A stretch of 64,000 nucleotides of DNA from positions 1,413,289-1,477,288 of the forward strand of contig BFEA01000378.1 of NCBI GenBank assembly GCA_003427395.1, read 5' to 3'. Position 1 is the first letter of the stretch, and each line of letters opens with the position of its first letter. The notes under the pieces were generated by a model. The model saw only the letters and a program-made list of their open reading frames with translations, was not told the origin of the DNA and ran no database searches. The position numbers and the translations under genes are program-made. Shown piece after piece: positions 1 through 10,413 of this stretch. This DNA is from Chara braunii (Eukaryota; Streptophyta; Charophyceae; Charales; Characeae).

Positions 1-126
1 CTTCTGTATCATTCTCAATTGGATGGTTACTCGGTTCCATTGTGCTATCTGCTCTGGCTTTGACTACTTGGACTTCAGTGTGATTTTGCATTCTGGATTT
101 CTGTGCTTCGTCCATATTCATGTTCC

Positions 127-131
<5 letters not shown>

Positions 132-180
<49 letters not shown>
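132..180. repeat. (CT)n microsatellite
   Basis: Uninterrupted CT dinucleotide tract of about 48 bases. Serine/leucine reading frames running through it are artefacts of the repeat. Confidence 0.95.
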
Positions 181-181
<1 letters not shown>

Positions 182-358
182 CACGACCCAAAGATGGAAA
201 ATGCAAAACGAGTATCTTTGTTTTTCAATTTCTTTTTTTTTCATGGAAGAATGTCGAATTTTTTTTTTCTTTTCTTCCGATGTGTACCTACCATTAGCTC
301 GAGGCTCAGCAAGGTTCGGGATACCGGTAGGCTGAGCCATGGGCCTTAACAACCACTA

Positions 359-480
359 GGTACTGGTGGTTTAAGCCACCAGTATCTCCCAGTCTCTTTG
401 TCCCCATGGCGGATTTCTACTGCGCGCCAAGAAGGCTGATGCCAGCGTCCATTTTGGTCCAGCAGCACTGCTCATTTGAG
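359..480 (-). mobile_element. Short interspersed family B, copy 1
   Basis: This copy shares with the copies near 545, 7,640, 10,855 and 14,120 an order of short blocks: CAAAATGG, a pyrimidine or purine stretch, a GCGTGC-like or GCGCGCC-like block, and an end reading GGTACTGGTGGTTTAA. The end here forms a hairpin at 361-384 with arms TACTGGTGG and CCACCAGTA. The family could be a SINE or a miniature inverted-repeat element; no target duplication was identified, so the edges are approximate. Confidence 0.45.
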
Positions 481-523
481 ATCTTATGGTGGTTGAATTT
501 TTCGCACAAGTTTGCCTCGGACA

Positions 524-680
524 GGTACCGGTGGTGTAACACCACCAGTACCTCCAAGCTTCCTTTTCCCCGTTGCAGATTCGCACCGCGTGCCAAAAAA
601 AAGCAGGCTTTTCTTCTTTTTTTGGCTGGCTCGGCTACCCATTTTGGTCTGCCAGCATCGTTCATCCCGAAGTCCGAAGA
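524..680 (-). mobile_element. Short interspersed family B, copy 2
   Basis: Read on the minus strand this matches copy 1 and the copies at 7.6, 10.9 and 14.1 kb (CAAAATGG block, then AGCC blocks, then a GGCACGC block). It ends at a hairpin, 524-552, whose 13-bp arms differ at one position. Copies 1 and 2 lie next to each other and share the GGTACYGGTGGT end. Confidence 0.45.
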
Positions 681-724
681 CTCCAGATTGTCGCAACAAT
701 TTCAATTCTCAAGTTTGCCTGGGT

Positions 725-870
725 GAGGTACTACTGGTGGTTTAAGGCTGTAACAGAATCTCTACCTACAGGTCTTGCGTTCGAATCCCACCATTCACAA
801 CAAGGATTTGAAATGGCAGAAAACCTCTGAAAGCATTGCGGCAGGTTGCGCGGTTCGAATCTCGGCACCT
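725..870 (+). mobile_element. Possible tRNA-related SINE head
   Basis: The stretch TGGTTTAAGG followed about 40 bases later by GTTCGAATCCCACC resembles the A and B boxes of an RNA polymerase III promoter. A second B-box-like GGTTCGAATCTCGG occurs about 70 bases further on. No complete tRNA cloverleaf could be drawn, so this is read as SINE-like and not as a tRNA gene. Confidence 0.3.
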
Positions 871-1050
871 TGATCGCCCAGCTGCTGAACCTGAACCCAT
901 CACCCTTGCGTCTCAGATCCCCAGTTGACCTCCATGTCTGCATCCTAGTAGCTAGTAAAGGGGTCAAGTTATATGAGGCGGTCTTTTCCTGACTGAAGAG
1001 GCAGGTTGCAGCAAAGACCGGATAACCACAGGTGTGGCATACTGCGTAGC

Positions 1051-1260
1051 CACACGGGCCCTGCAGGGCCCGTCCCGCACTTTCAGCCTAAAAGCCTAAA
1101 ACATAGGGCTTACAGGCCCCGGTCTTTTCAGCCTGAAAGCTGAAAAACGAGGGCCTGCAGGCCCTACTCCGTTTTCAGCCTATTTCTGGGCCTTTCAGGC
1201 CCAGAGGCTTTCCAGCCTGAAACGGAGGGCCATTTTCAGGCCCTCATTTGTTTTGACCTG
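1051..1260. repeat. GC-rich palindrome cluster
   Basis: A perfect 20-base palindrome ACGGGCCCTGCAGGGCCCGT lies at 1,054-1,073 and a 16-base one, AGGGCCTGCAGGCCCT, at about 1,150-1,165. Shorter hairpins with arms TTTTCAGC/GCTGAAAA and CTGGGCC/GGCCCAG fill the rest. The recurring word is a PstI-type CCTGCAGG core. A weaker cluster of the same flavour sits near 60.45-60.55 kb. Confidence 0.8.
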
Positions 1261-1564
1261 CCCTAAGACTCAGGCACGAAAACTGGGTTTCGGAACAGGC
1301 TATTTCTGGCCTGTTCCCCACGCCAGCTGAGCAGGAGCTGCAGCTGCAGCCCCTGCCTTCCTTCGGCATTGGCAAGAGCAGCCTCCTGGACTGCTGGCCC
1401 GAGTCAGGAGGCACACTCGGTAGTACATAGGAAGTTCCCATGCACTTCACGGGTAGGTAGTTGTCAGTAGGCACGAGTAGTCTTCAGGATTCGGCCGCAG
1501 CACTCAGGAGGAGCGCTGCAGTAGTCTTCAGCGCTAGGCAGTAGTATTAGCGCTAGTAGTTGTC

Positions 1565-1650
1565 TTCGGCGCTGGGCGCCCATAGCCATAGCTGTAGTCT
1601 TCAGCGCTAGGCGCCCATAGCCATAGCTGTAGTCTTCAGCGCTGGGCGCT
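1565..1650. repeat. 35-bp minisatellite, about 2.5 units
   Basis: Units start at 1,565, 1,600 and 1,635 and carry TTCAGCGCTAGGCGCCCATA with one or two changes. The word AGCGCTAG also recurs in the preceding 80 bases, which suggests an older, decayed array. Confidence 0.85.
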
Positions 1651-2254
1651 ATTAGGTGGTAGATCGTAGAGTTGGGAGAGATGGCTGGCGGAGGCCAGCG
1701 GTACTTACCTGTGGCGCCCTAGCTCCAGCTCCATCTTTGAGGTACCTGCATCAAGGCGCCAACTTCACAGGTTAGTACTGGACACAGAGAGAGAGAGAGA
1801 GAGTTCTTCTTCTTCCTCTTCTAAGTCCACCATCTCTTCTCACCCTCTCGCCACCTGACTTCTCAGACTACGACAGAGAGAGAAAGAGTTGTGACTTGAG
1901 ATCCAGACTGGACATTTGGGATTCAGACATTTTGACGAGGGACTATTTGGGCCTGTGCCGAAGACTTGGTGTTGACGACATTCCCATCTTCCCCTCCTCT
2001 TCGTCTAACCCCTCCTTCTTCGTCTGTGTATGGTTGGGGCTGGCGCAGTCTTCCTGTGTGAAGCGCCAGACCCCCTTCACACCAGATAACGATGATGATG
2101 ATGTATGTGCAGGGCTGCATTGCAATATTGATTGTTCGGATCATTAGTATCTAAGTCTTCCGCTGTGTTATCTTGTACTTTGTATTGAGAGGTCGGTTCT
2201 TGTTCTGGTCTGCACGTTACAGTATGCAACAACAGGCCTTATGCATGAGGAGCT

Positions 2255-2398
2255 TTGTATCAGGGACGCTGGACCCGTTTTCCGGCAGGTTCTGCTCCCC
2301 CCGCCAATAGATTGGATCCTCTGGTCGGCCTGCTAGGAGTTGGGGCTTGTACTACTGCCTCTAGTAACCCTGGTGGTGCTTTGTGTGTGTTGGGGGGG

Positions 2399-2465
<67 letters not shown>

Positions 2466-2470
2466 AAATC
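2255..2470 (+). mobile_element. Short interspersed family A, copy 1, with (GA)n tail
   Basis: The opening GGGACGCTGGACCCG...GCTCC..CCGCCAATAGATTGGA recurs at 7,408 and 18,039. Here the family sequence runs into a (GA)n microsatellite at 2,401-2,462. The other copies end in poly(A), which argues for a non-LTR retroposon. No target duplication was found. Confidence 0.5.
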
Positions 2471-2683
2471 ATGTCAGTGAGAGCTTTGAGGCCAGCTGGT
2501 GACGCTTTAACTGGAGTGTGAGGTCATCAGCAAAAAGGGATGCAATGGGGATCAGGTGGGGTGAAATTTGTGGAATGTGATCCTTTCTGTACTAGCTGGT
2601 TTGGCCCTGTAAGGGGACCAAGTGCCTCCATTACCAGGGTGAAACGTCAAGGGATTATAGGATTGCCCTGTCTCTCTCTCTTC

Positions 2684-2691
2684 TTTTTTTT

Positions 2692-2743
<52 letters not shown>
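2684..2743. repeat. Poly(T) followed by 42 consecutive G
   Basis: A run of T at about 2,684-2,701 is followed directly by 42 G at 2,702-2,743. Such a run can form G-quadruplexes and is prone to sequencing and length error. The long glycine and proline reading frames across it are not genes. Confidence 0.9.
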
Positions 2744-2744
<1 letters not shown>

Positions 2745-2749
2745 GTGCT

Positions 2750-3180
2750 GGGGGGAAGGAACTGTGGCTGTGACACTCTTTTTTAGTTTCAAATAGGTAA
2801 GAAAACACAAAGTGGAGCCGTTGTCATGGTGTGAGTTTCAAAATGTGCAAGTTTAGCGGGGGTCTAAAACTGCAGCAGTCATTCATTACCCGCAGCGGCG
2901 CTTGGCAGATTCAGGGTCGCCCTTTTTGCTCCATTAATTTTTGGGAACTGCTGAAGTCGCCTATTCTGAACGCTGGGTGTGACTCCAACGTACTTGCCCC
3001 TCTTTTTTTTTGTTGAAAAACACTCCGGGACCCTCCAATGTTAGAAGTGTTGGTAGAAGCAGTCACCACTAGCACCCGGGGGGAGGTTCCATCTGTCGGT
3101 GGGGAGCGCGACCTGCTGGAAAGCTTCCCAGCACCGCTTGCTTTCAGAATCATTCTGCCCTGTCTCACTAAGCTTTGTGG
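2750..3180. other. No recognised content
   Basis: No convincing coding region or repeat was seen here. It may be further decayed LINE sequence, since a LINE fragment begins on the minus strand just to the right. Confidence 0.4.
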
Positions 3181-3229
3181 TTGGAATGGAGCAGACACGT
3201 GGCCATTTGCTAGGATGTTCAGTACCGCT

Positions 3230-3839
3230 GTCCCATGGAGCGATGCCCCATCGAGTTTCGGAAAGTAGGGCGAAATTTCATTTTATGCAGATACATGTCC
3301 AGAAAGTCCCAATCGATCCACATGATCATATGCCTTTTCAAAGTCAACAAAAAGAATGGCAGTTTCCTTGTTCCTTCGCCTAGTGAACTAGATAGTGTTG
3401 TTCGCTAACAATATGTTGTCCTTGATGTTATTTTGTGGTACAAAGCCTGTCTGATGACTCTGATCATCATGTATGAGAAGGTTCATGCAAGGCAAGAGTC
3501 GATTGGTCAGTGCTGTAGCCATGATCATATTGTAGCGTAGAGTAAGCAAAGCAATTGGTCTATAATAATTCCTTATGTCTTCCTTATCCCTCTTCTTGTA
3601 TAACAGTGTTGTGACCCCTTGGCTAATTCGTAGAGCCCCCCAAGAGATGATTCTTCCTGTACTGCCAGGAGAAAATCCATGAAACTATCTTTGAATAGTT
3701 CCCAATATTTGAGCCAAAATTCCTTGGGTAGCAAGTCCAGGCCTGACACTTTCTCATCATCCATCTTTTGTTGGGCAGCAAAGAGATCGCCCTCCGTAAG
3801 TGGGGCTTCCAAGCCCTGTCTCTGTTCGGAGGTCAGCAT
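3230..3839 (-). pseudogene. LINE reverse transcriptase fragment (N-terminal half)
   Basis: On the minus strand, reading from 3,839, the protein starts in the region before the catalytic palm of a LINE-type reverse transcriptase (PLTEGDL, then FWLKYWELFKDSF). After a frameshift near 3,573 it continues with NYYRPIALL, then TGFVPQNNIKDNILLAN and FVDFEKAYDHVD, where FVDFEKAYD is the palm motif carrying the first catalytic aspartate. There is an in-frame stop after the IKDNILLAN block and another frame change after DHVDR. The fragment lacks the rest of the palm, the thumb and any endonuclease. It is a dead, truncated LINE on the opposite strand to the LINE remnant at 4.6-7.1 kb. Confidence 0.75.
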
Positions 3840-3900
3840 GCGGTTGAGGGCATACTCACATGAGGACTTCTTTCCACAACGCTCTGGACGTGATGGCGGT

Positions 3901-4187
3901 CAGATTCATCCTGATCTCGTCGTAATTGCAGTCAGATGCATTCTGGAAAGTGCTCGTGTCAGATTCATCCGGATCTCACCGTAATTGCAGTCAGATGCAT
4001 TCTGGAAAGTGCTTGTGTCAGATTCATCTTGATCTCCCTGGAATTGCAGTTTGATGCATTATGGAAAGTGCCAATAGACTGGTGCATCCAGGATTCTCGC
4101 ATTAAAAAAGAAAAGAAAAAAGAAAAAAAGATTCATGCTGATCTCGCCGTAATTGCAGTCAGATGCATTCTGGAAAGTGCTAGTGTG
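3901..4187. repeat. 59-bp tandem repeat, 4 units
   Basis: Units begin at 3,901, 3,960 and 4,019, and a fourth at about 4,129 after a 51-base A-rich spacer. Each holds CAGATTCATC, GATCTC, AATTGCAGTCAGATGCATT and TGGAAAGTGC with a few changes. The array lies just upstream, in minus-strand sense, of the LINE fragment. Confidence 0.9.
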
Positions 4188-4574
4188 AGTATGGCCTGAA
4201 ACTATCCACCAAGTTCAACCTGGCCATGGCAATGGTCAGGGTTCCCATCCCCCAATGGGCAGTGTCAGAGGTGAATAATTTCCCACAGTATTGTGTGGGA
4301 TGGACCACCACAGAGTGGGAATTGTTGGCTACTGGCTGGGTATTGTCGAACAGTTGAAGTTGTTACATGCGTGCGTGGAAGAAATAAAATTAGGATGGTC
4401 CAAACAACTGCCGTAGTAACGAATCTACCCACACACACAAGCACGCAAAATATGTCTGACGAAACAGTACGGCACAGTGATGCTTGTTTTTGTGAAGTTG
4501 TGTATAGCGAACATGACAACACACACACGGGGCTTTACTCACAGCAAAGGGAAAGCCCGACACTAACGATGAGT

Positions 4575-5044
4575 GGCTGGTGAGACCGGCACAGGCCAAA
4601 CTAGCGAGTTGGAACAACAAGCACACATCAATTTTTGGGGAGGCCCTGGTCATCAATAATGTTGTACTGGCACACTCTGTGGTACAAAGCCATCTTATGG
4701 GCCCTGAGCAATGGGGGGCTCAAGGCGTTGAAGCGGCAGTTGGCAGCCTTTCTATGGAGAGGAAACAGTGGCAACCCCCATACCATCAGTCGAGTAGCAT
4801 GGGAATCAGTGATCCAGCCCAAGGTCAGAGGCGGGCTCGAAATTGTGAACCCCTCCACGCAGTTTCAGACCCTAAGCCTTCGTTGGTTCCAACATCTCAT
4901 TTTCGCACCATCCTCCCCCTGGGTTCTCCTTGCTTTGACACAGATCGCGGCCCTGGCCCCGGAGGCACCACCAAAGATTGACCCTCTGGTATGGCTCGAT
5001 GACAGGTATTGGAAACTACCAAGGAAATACAGGAACGGTGACCT
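4575..5044 (+). pseudogene. LINE ORF2 remnant, reverse transcriptase C-terminal part
   Basis: The protein reads KLASWNNKHTSIFGEALVIN and then, after a frameshift near 4,670, LWYKAILWALSNGG, FLWRG, WESVIQPKVRGGLEIVN and YWKLPRKYRNGDL. The pattern FLWRG...W..VI.PK..GGL is typical of the region between reverse transcriptase and the C-terminal zinc finger of plant L1-type LINEs. The frame is broken after GDL by a retroposon inserted between copies of a 16-bp target. The LINE reading frame resumes on the far side, so this and the next LINE entry were once one gene. Confidence 0.75.
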
Positions 5045-5249
5045 TTTTTTNAGAGCGGGTGACCTCACTGAAACCAACACTCACCAACACCGAAAACACC
5101 AACTCCCACCACGATGGTGTTTCTGCTTACCGTCAGAGATACCCTACCACCCGCACGGCAGGGGCCAAAGGCCCCGCAGACCCACCCACCTCCACGCGAT
5201 TTAGGGTACACCGACCCCCAATCTGCATCCGCTCTCAAACGGAGTATTT

Positions 5250-5294
<45 letters not shown>

Positions 5295-5439
5295 GGGCCC
5301 AGTGCCCAAGGCTAATATTACCAATAAACAGATTGAGGCCGGGGTCCTCACAGTCTACCCGGAGTGATCGAATCTGAATTGCTGAGAACCGGGCTCAGCG
5401 TCCTTCAACTGATGATGCTAATGATTATGATGATGAATG
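5045..5439 (-). mobile_element. Retroposon inserted in LINE, with 16-bp target duplication
   Basis: The direct repeats ACAGGAACGGTGACCT at 5,029-5,044 and 5,440-5,455 are perfect and bracket a 395-bp insert. On the minus strand the insert ends in a short A run (with one N) against the target copy, as expected of a poly(A)-tailed retroposon. A longer internal A tract (plus-strand T run about 5,252-5,290) divides it in two, so it may be dimeric. The block next to that tract, GGGCCCAGTGCCCAAGGCT, recurs next to a poly(T) at 11,984, defining family C. A loose B-box match (GATTCGATCACTCC on the minus strand) would suit a polymerase III SINE. Confidence 0.8.
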
Positions 5440-5455
5440 ACAGGAACGGTGACCT

Positions 5456-6728
5456 AACGGATGAGCATTGGTTATGTCTCCTACGGACATGGAGCAGACT
5501 CCCAATCCCCGACCGTTCGAGACCGAAGAGGTGGGAGGAAGTGTTTAGGCAACCCTTGTTTGGCAACAGGCTAATCACGGACTCCCTCGGCCGAGTGAGA
5601 GGTAGCTCGGACCCCCCATGGAGGGGTTGGGTGAAGCACGGGGTCCGAAGGGTGGGGGACCTATGGGATGCAGCAACCGGGGAATGAAAGAGTGCAGAAA
5701 GAATGCAAGGATGCCTGTGGTATTGCCACCTAACAAAGTCAGCAATGAAAGAACTCATTGAAAGTTTCCCCGTTTAATGGCACACTACTCTTAGAAGAAG
5801 GGGACTGGGTTGGACTACCCGGCCATGGAGCACAAGTAGGTCGTGTGCACATGGTAGACCAAGCGCAAGTGCTGGTCGAATGATTTGCCGCCACGAAAAA
5901 GGGTCAGCTACGGGGGAGCAGACAACCTTTTATCTGGAAAGAGAAAAGGGAGGTCTATCGCATTAGAGTGATAGAAGAGGAGAAGGGTTGGAGGGCTTAT
6001 CGGCCAATGACCCCGATTGAGGACCTCCCCATCAATCCCGATGAGTGGCGGTGGCTGACAGACAATTTCGAAAAGGCGGGGGGAAGGAACGACCGGTAGC
6101 GCTAGCCACTCTAAGGACTAAGACAGTATGCCGAATGCTCAGACTGAGACGCAGGCTGAAAGACGTGGTAGAGGACAGATGGCAACGCCATCTCAACATA
6201 GATAGTGGCCTGCTCAAGCCCATCCAGTGGTTCAAAGAGTATAGAAAGAGGCCCACCAAAATCTCTGCCCTGCAGTGGCAAATTGTTCACCGGTGCCTGC
6301 CAACCAACGACTGGCTGATTGACCACACGCAATTGGAACACCAGGGAAGGGCGCTTCCTTTGTGTCAAAGATGCCTCCATAACTACCCCGACAAAAAGCG
6401 CCCCGAGACTGTGGAACACATCTTCCTACAGTGCACCGCAGCCGTATTACTATGGGGATGGTGGGACAGGATTTGGCGGCATATTGTACGGGGTTCATTA
6501 TGGCCATGGGACTGGAGGGCCATACTATTGGGACACTGCCCCCAGTTTGGAGGAAACACCTTTGAGGAGAACATGTATTGCCTGGGTAGGCGCTTCATCC
6601 TGTGGGTAATATGGGATGAGAAGATGCATTCTGGAATTGGAGGGGGCGAGGGTGGAAGATGGGGAAGTCACATAGCAACTCCGGCTACTAATACAGCACG
6701 AGATCACGGCCCAATGGCGGGCTGCTAA
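5456..6728 (+). pseudogene. LINE ORF2 remnant, C-terminal zinc-finger region
   Basis: This continues the LINE frame broken at 5,044: TDEHWLCLLRTW follows directly from RKYRNGDL. The frame runs to a stop near 5,687, is broken between 5,690 and 6,045, and then reads on to the zf-RVT type zinc finger. That finger has WQIVHRCLPTNDWL, then CQRC, then HIFLQC, giving Cys-x2-Cys and His-x4-Cys ligands at about 6,360-6,435. The finger is characteristic of the C-terminal end of plant LINE ORF2 and is thought to help bind the element RNA. Several frameshifts make the gene nonfunctional. Confidence 0.75.
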
Positions 6729-7083
6729 GGAAAAACTGAACCTGGCACACACCAGGGTGGACATTGATAGAATCATCTCCAGGTTCTGCGAGGAATGGCT
6801 GGGAGGGAAACGGGGGGGCTGGGTGGCAAAAGTGAGTTCGACAGGAGACAGGCAAGATCAGGAACAGGCCCAGCGACAGGAACATCAACCAGAGCATCAA
6901 CAGGAAGAGGGGACGGGGCCGCAAGGGGGGCAAAGGGTAGAGTTGGAAAGGGATTATTTGCTGCATTTTCATGAATGGACAAGGGTGGACCCTAGGGAAC
7001 CATTACGCCCAGCCCAGGAATTCACTGATCCATTTCCCCCCCATCCGCTGTCCCTGGAGGAAAGTCTGCAGGACGGAATCTGA
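6729..7083 (+). pseudogene. LINE ORF2 tail, Gln/Glu-rich
   Basis: After another frame change the sequence reads ITAQWRAAKEKLNLAHTRVD, RFCEEWLGGKRGGWV and then a Gln/Glu/Gly-rich tail ending at 7,083. Position and lack of any other start suggest the extreme C-terminus of the same LINE ORF2 and not a separate gene. What follows, 7,084-7,400, is noncoding and may be the LINE 3' untranslated region. Confidence 0.45.
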
Positions 7084-7399
7084 TCAGTCAAGTACTACCT
7101 GTTTCATCTGCTCATCTGCTCCTGAGCATCTTCCTAGCACTGACTTTACAACCACAGTCAATTGTTGAAATCAGCCACGGTCAATTGTTGATGATCGGAA
7201 AGCAGGGAGATTAAAATGTCACCATGAGTCCCAGTGCCCCCCGGGCCCAAGGTGGCAGTCTGTTTTTTCCTCCCAGGCTACCGATGGCATAGTTTCACTC
7301 AAAGAAATAAGCCCTGTACAGTCAGTCCCCTGAGACCCAGGGCAATCAATGCTGGTAGGGCCCCAAGAGCTCCAAAACATGATGATATACAAGAATTGA

Positions 7400-7565
7400 T
7401 GTATTCAAGGGACGCTGGACCTGGTTTCCAGCAGGTGATGCTCCCCACCAATAGATGGAGCGGCCCACCAGGCAAAGTCTCAATTCCGGTGGTTCTCTTA
7501 CCACGACTGGGATAGAGGCCTTACACAAGGGCCTTCATACAAAAAAAAAAAAAAAAAAAAAAAAA
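7400..7565 (+). mobile_element. Short interspersed family A, copy 2, poly(A)-tailed
   Basis: AAGGGACGCTGGACCTGGTTTCCAGCAGGT then TGCTCCCCACCAATAGAT match the copies at 2,264 and 18,039. It ends in about 25 A at 7,541-7,565. The tail supports retroposition. Confidence 0.55.
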
Positions 7566-7639
7566 GAACATGAGAACACACAAGAAGTGCCAACAACAAA
7601 AAAAAAAAACGAGCTTCCCGGCCAATCGTTTTTTGAAAT

Positions 7640-7805
7640 GTGCACAACTGCGTCCTTCGAAGAAGACGGCCACAAGACCAATACGGCTGGCAGCACTGGC
7701 CACAAGAAAAAAGAAAACGCCCCCGTGGCAGTTCATTTTCTCTGGGCGCACAGGGAAATCCATCTCGGCAAAAGGAGGAGGCTCGGAGGTGGTGGTGGTT
7801 TAAGA
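7640..7805 (+). mobile_element. Short interspersed family B, copy 3
   Basis: Matches the family B order: GGCTGGCAGCACTGGCCA, AAAAGAAAACGC, TTTTCTCTGGGCGCACAGGG, then GGAGGTGGTGGTGGTTTAAG at the end. Confidence 0.45.
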
Positions 7806-7829
7806 AAGCCAACGGATGGTGACCTAGCA

Positions 7830-9026
7830 GCAGCAGCTGAGGTGGGGGCTTGGGGAGTGAGTGTTCTTGTCCTCGGGAACATACTGTGCCACAGTCTCAA
7901 TAGCAGCCAGCCTTCAACAGTGGATCTCCGGTTGTGGACATGCACATGGTAGAGGTGATTGCAAGTAAAGGTGATGATTTCTTTCGTTTTTTTTTTGCCA
8001 GGGGGGGGAAGTCCAAGTTGTTGTAGAGGCCAGCTACTAGGCATATGACAGGCCTGCCAGCACCTGACCATTTGATCATCCCGATGTATTTCGTTTATTT
8101 TCTTGGTCTCAGTCGCCCATTGCTCTCTGAAATTGACATCGACATCCACTTGGACATTTTTGAAAGCCCTAAGGGCTCAAGAACGGAAGGGTTGAAGAGA
8201 AGGGAAGAAAAAAGGTTAGACAAAGGGGGGACCAGGGGCACATACTCGGACCAACCATGGAGAATGAGGGTCATCACCTTTGTTTAAGGAGGCACATGAG
8301 AAAGGTATGACATGACATGGCTGCCGTTCAGCTTGGCGGCGAAAAAAAGGGGTAAGGAAGAATGGGGGATGAAGGTCTTTCAGAAAGAAAAAGGTCATTT
8401 TCATTTTCGAGAACCAAAAATGATGAGACAATAATGATGACACACCAACCAACCAACAGAAAGTCGTCATGATGAAGCAGCCACAGAAATATTTGCCGCA
8501 GGTCCAAGGATCCTCCTCTGGGGAGAGGCCCCACTAGTATGGATTAAGAAATAGAGGCCGTTGATCTCTGTTATATCTACGGCCAGTGTCTGTTAAAATC
8601 CGCGGAAGTGGGACCTTGCCCCTGGAGAATGAATGATTTGCCCGCAATCAGAAATACGGAAGACCCCTACTAGATATGCCATCCCCTAAGGGCCCAAAAA
8701 AAAAAAAAAAAGATATGCCCGCCAGTCCCTTCTCTTCGAACAGGTTTGCGATGATGAGGACAAGCTCGTCCCGAAAGGGCTACAAATATGAACATGACCT
8801 GCTGCCACTGCTGGAACCCGATTTGAAATCAGAAAGGAGAGAGATTTATTTCTTATCCCTCTATGTGACTGGATTGTCATGCCAACCAATGTATACAACA
8901 AGCTTGGGAATAAAGAATATATGCATATATATAAGAGAATAAATTCAATAAATCAAATAAGTTATTCATTTTAAAATTGAAATAAATAAATGAATAAACT
9001 TGCAAGGAAAATAGCTGCTTCCTTCA
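7830..9026. other. No recognised gene
   Basis: Short A/T homopolymers occur and the sequence becomes AT-rich after 8,900. Frames here are short, overlap on both strands, and show no family motif. Confidence 0.4.
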
Positions 9027-10413
9027 GGGGTGAAGTCCCACCGCCGAAGTTTAGTTTTCTCAAGGCTGAGCTTTCTATCACGTGTGGCATGGTGGGATGG
9101 AGCTCTGCCGTTCATCTATTGAGAATCTAAGGGTACCGAAATACAGGAGAATAACCTATTAGATTTGGTTGTTTTGTAGATTTTTTCTTTGACGCGAAAC
9201 CCGTTTTGTCGCATGGTTTGGCCCTTTCCGTTTGGCCAGGAAACCATTTTAAGTTTACAAAACTACCCTACCACCCCCCAGGGTTGATTTCTCAACTTAT
9301 GGGCCTCGCTGCACTACTTTCGACATGCACAAAAAACAAAAATCATGGCCGTGTATCTTTCCATATTCTAGTGGAAGATTCAGGTGTGGACCCCACTGGC
9401 CGGCCGCCTGGAAAAGTTTGGGCGCCGGGGTGTTTTCCAGACCCCACTGGGTCTGGAAACCGGTGTGGAAAGCCGGCCCGGAAAGGAATTCCAGACCCCA
9501 CTGCGCTTGGAAAGAGGTTGCCGAAATGGTGATGGGGCGTTTCTACATGGTCTGCGGTCTGGAAATTCAACGCCGACCGGTTTCCAGACCCTTTCCAAGG
9601 AGGCAGCCAGTTGAGCAAGGGGGGGGGGGCATGTCCATCAGTTTCCAGACGCGGGATTCACGGCGTGGACCATGTACCCTCGCCGTGGACCGTTCTGTGT
9701 ACCCGGAGAGCGTGGCGGACATTCGTATTTTCCCGTGGTGTCGCACGGTATTCCCAAGAGCAGTGCGGTACCAGGCCATGGTCCACAGCACCCGCCCGAC
9801 TTGCCGTTTCGGGAAACACCCTTCGGCGGTTTCCTATTTGGGTATGCCATGCCTTTTCCTGTGCTGAAACTAGCGGTCTGCAGTGGGGTCCCTTCAAAAT
9901 GCGTCAAGTTTTTTCCAACGGTCGGCCGTTTTTTGTGGCCAACACTAGTTTCCAGCCGCCGGCATGTGGGGTCCACCCCTCACTCTCGTTCTGCGCATTT
10001 CGAGAGTAGTGCAGCGAGGCCCTATGTGCCTTTCTTTTTTTTTGTTTTTTTAGACATCATTACACCCCGAAACGGAGGAACTCTGACAGCTGTGTTTGGC
10101 TCTCTCGCATCAAATCTCTTCCTTCTTTGGGCAATGAACGCATCTGGCCATCCATGTTGTCCCTGTCCATTTTACAAATGGTGACCTCCTATCCCCTCAC
10201 CACGGGAAGTATCCTTTTTCCACCGAGACATTCACTCCGACTGTGCCAGACGTGTTTCATTTCTCCGAGTTACGTAATCAAAAATAAGGAGAAAAGCTGT
10301 TTCTAGCGTTTTTTTTCAGTTTTTTTATTTCTTATTTCGAATTTATTAATGTCGAAATGGTGTCACACGGTTGCATTTTCTAAACTTAAACTTGGGCGGT
10401 GGGACTTCACCCC
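9027..10413. mobile_element. 1.39-kb element with 19-bp terminal inverted repeats
   Basis: The left end GGGGTGAAGTCCCACCGCC (9,027-9,045) is the exact reverse complement of 10,395-10,413. Similarity continues inward over GAAGTTTAG / TTAAACTTG with changes. No transposase is encoded, so this is a nonautonomous DNA transposon or solo inverted-repeat element. A clear target duplication was not seen (flanks TCA and AGA). A second inverted-repeat element sits inside it. Confidence 0.8.
9301..10022. mobile_element. 722-bp inner element, TIR GGGCCTCGCTGCACTACT, flanks TAT
   Basis: Ends at 9,301 and 10,022 are inverted repeats over about 23 bp with one mismatch, and both are flanked by TAT. A GGGCC-type terminus with a 3-bp duplication fits a PIF/Harbinger-like miniature element. 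Its interior repeats TTCCAGACCCCACTG and the reverse GGTCTGGAAA many times between 9,380 and 9,660. No transposase motif is present, and the frames crossing it on both strands look spurious. Confidence 0.7.

Noticed and set aside
770-870. tRNA gene
   Set aside because: B-box-like words are present twice, but no acceptor, D or anticodon stem could be formed around them.
2540-2776. Glycine-rich (plus) and proline-rich (minus) frames
   Set aside because: Produced entirely by the T run and 42-G run.
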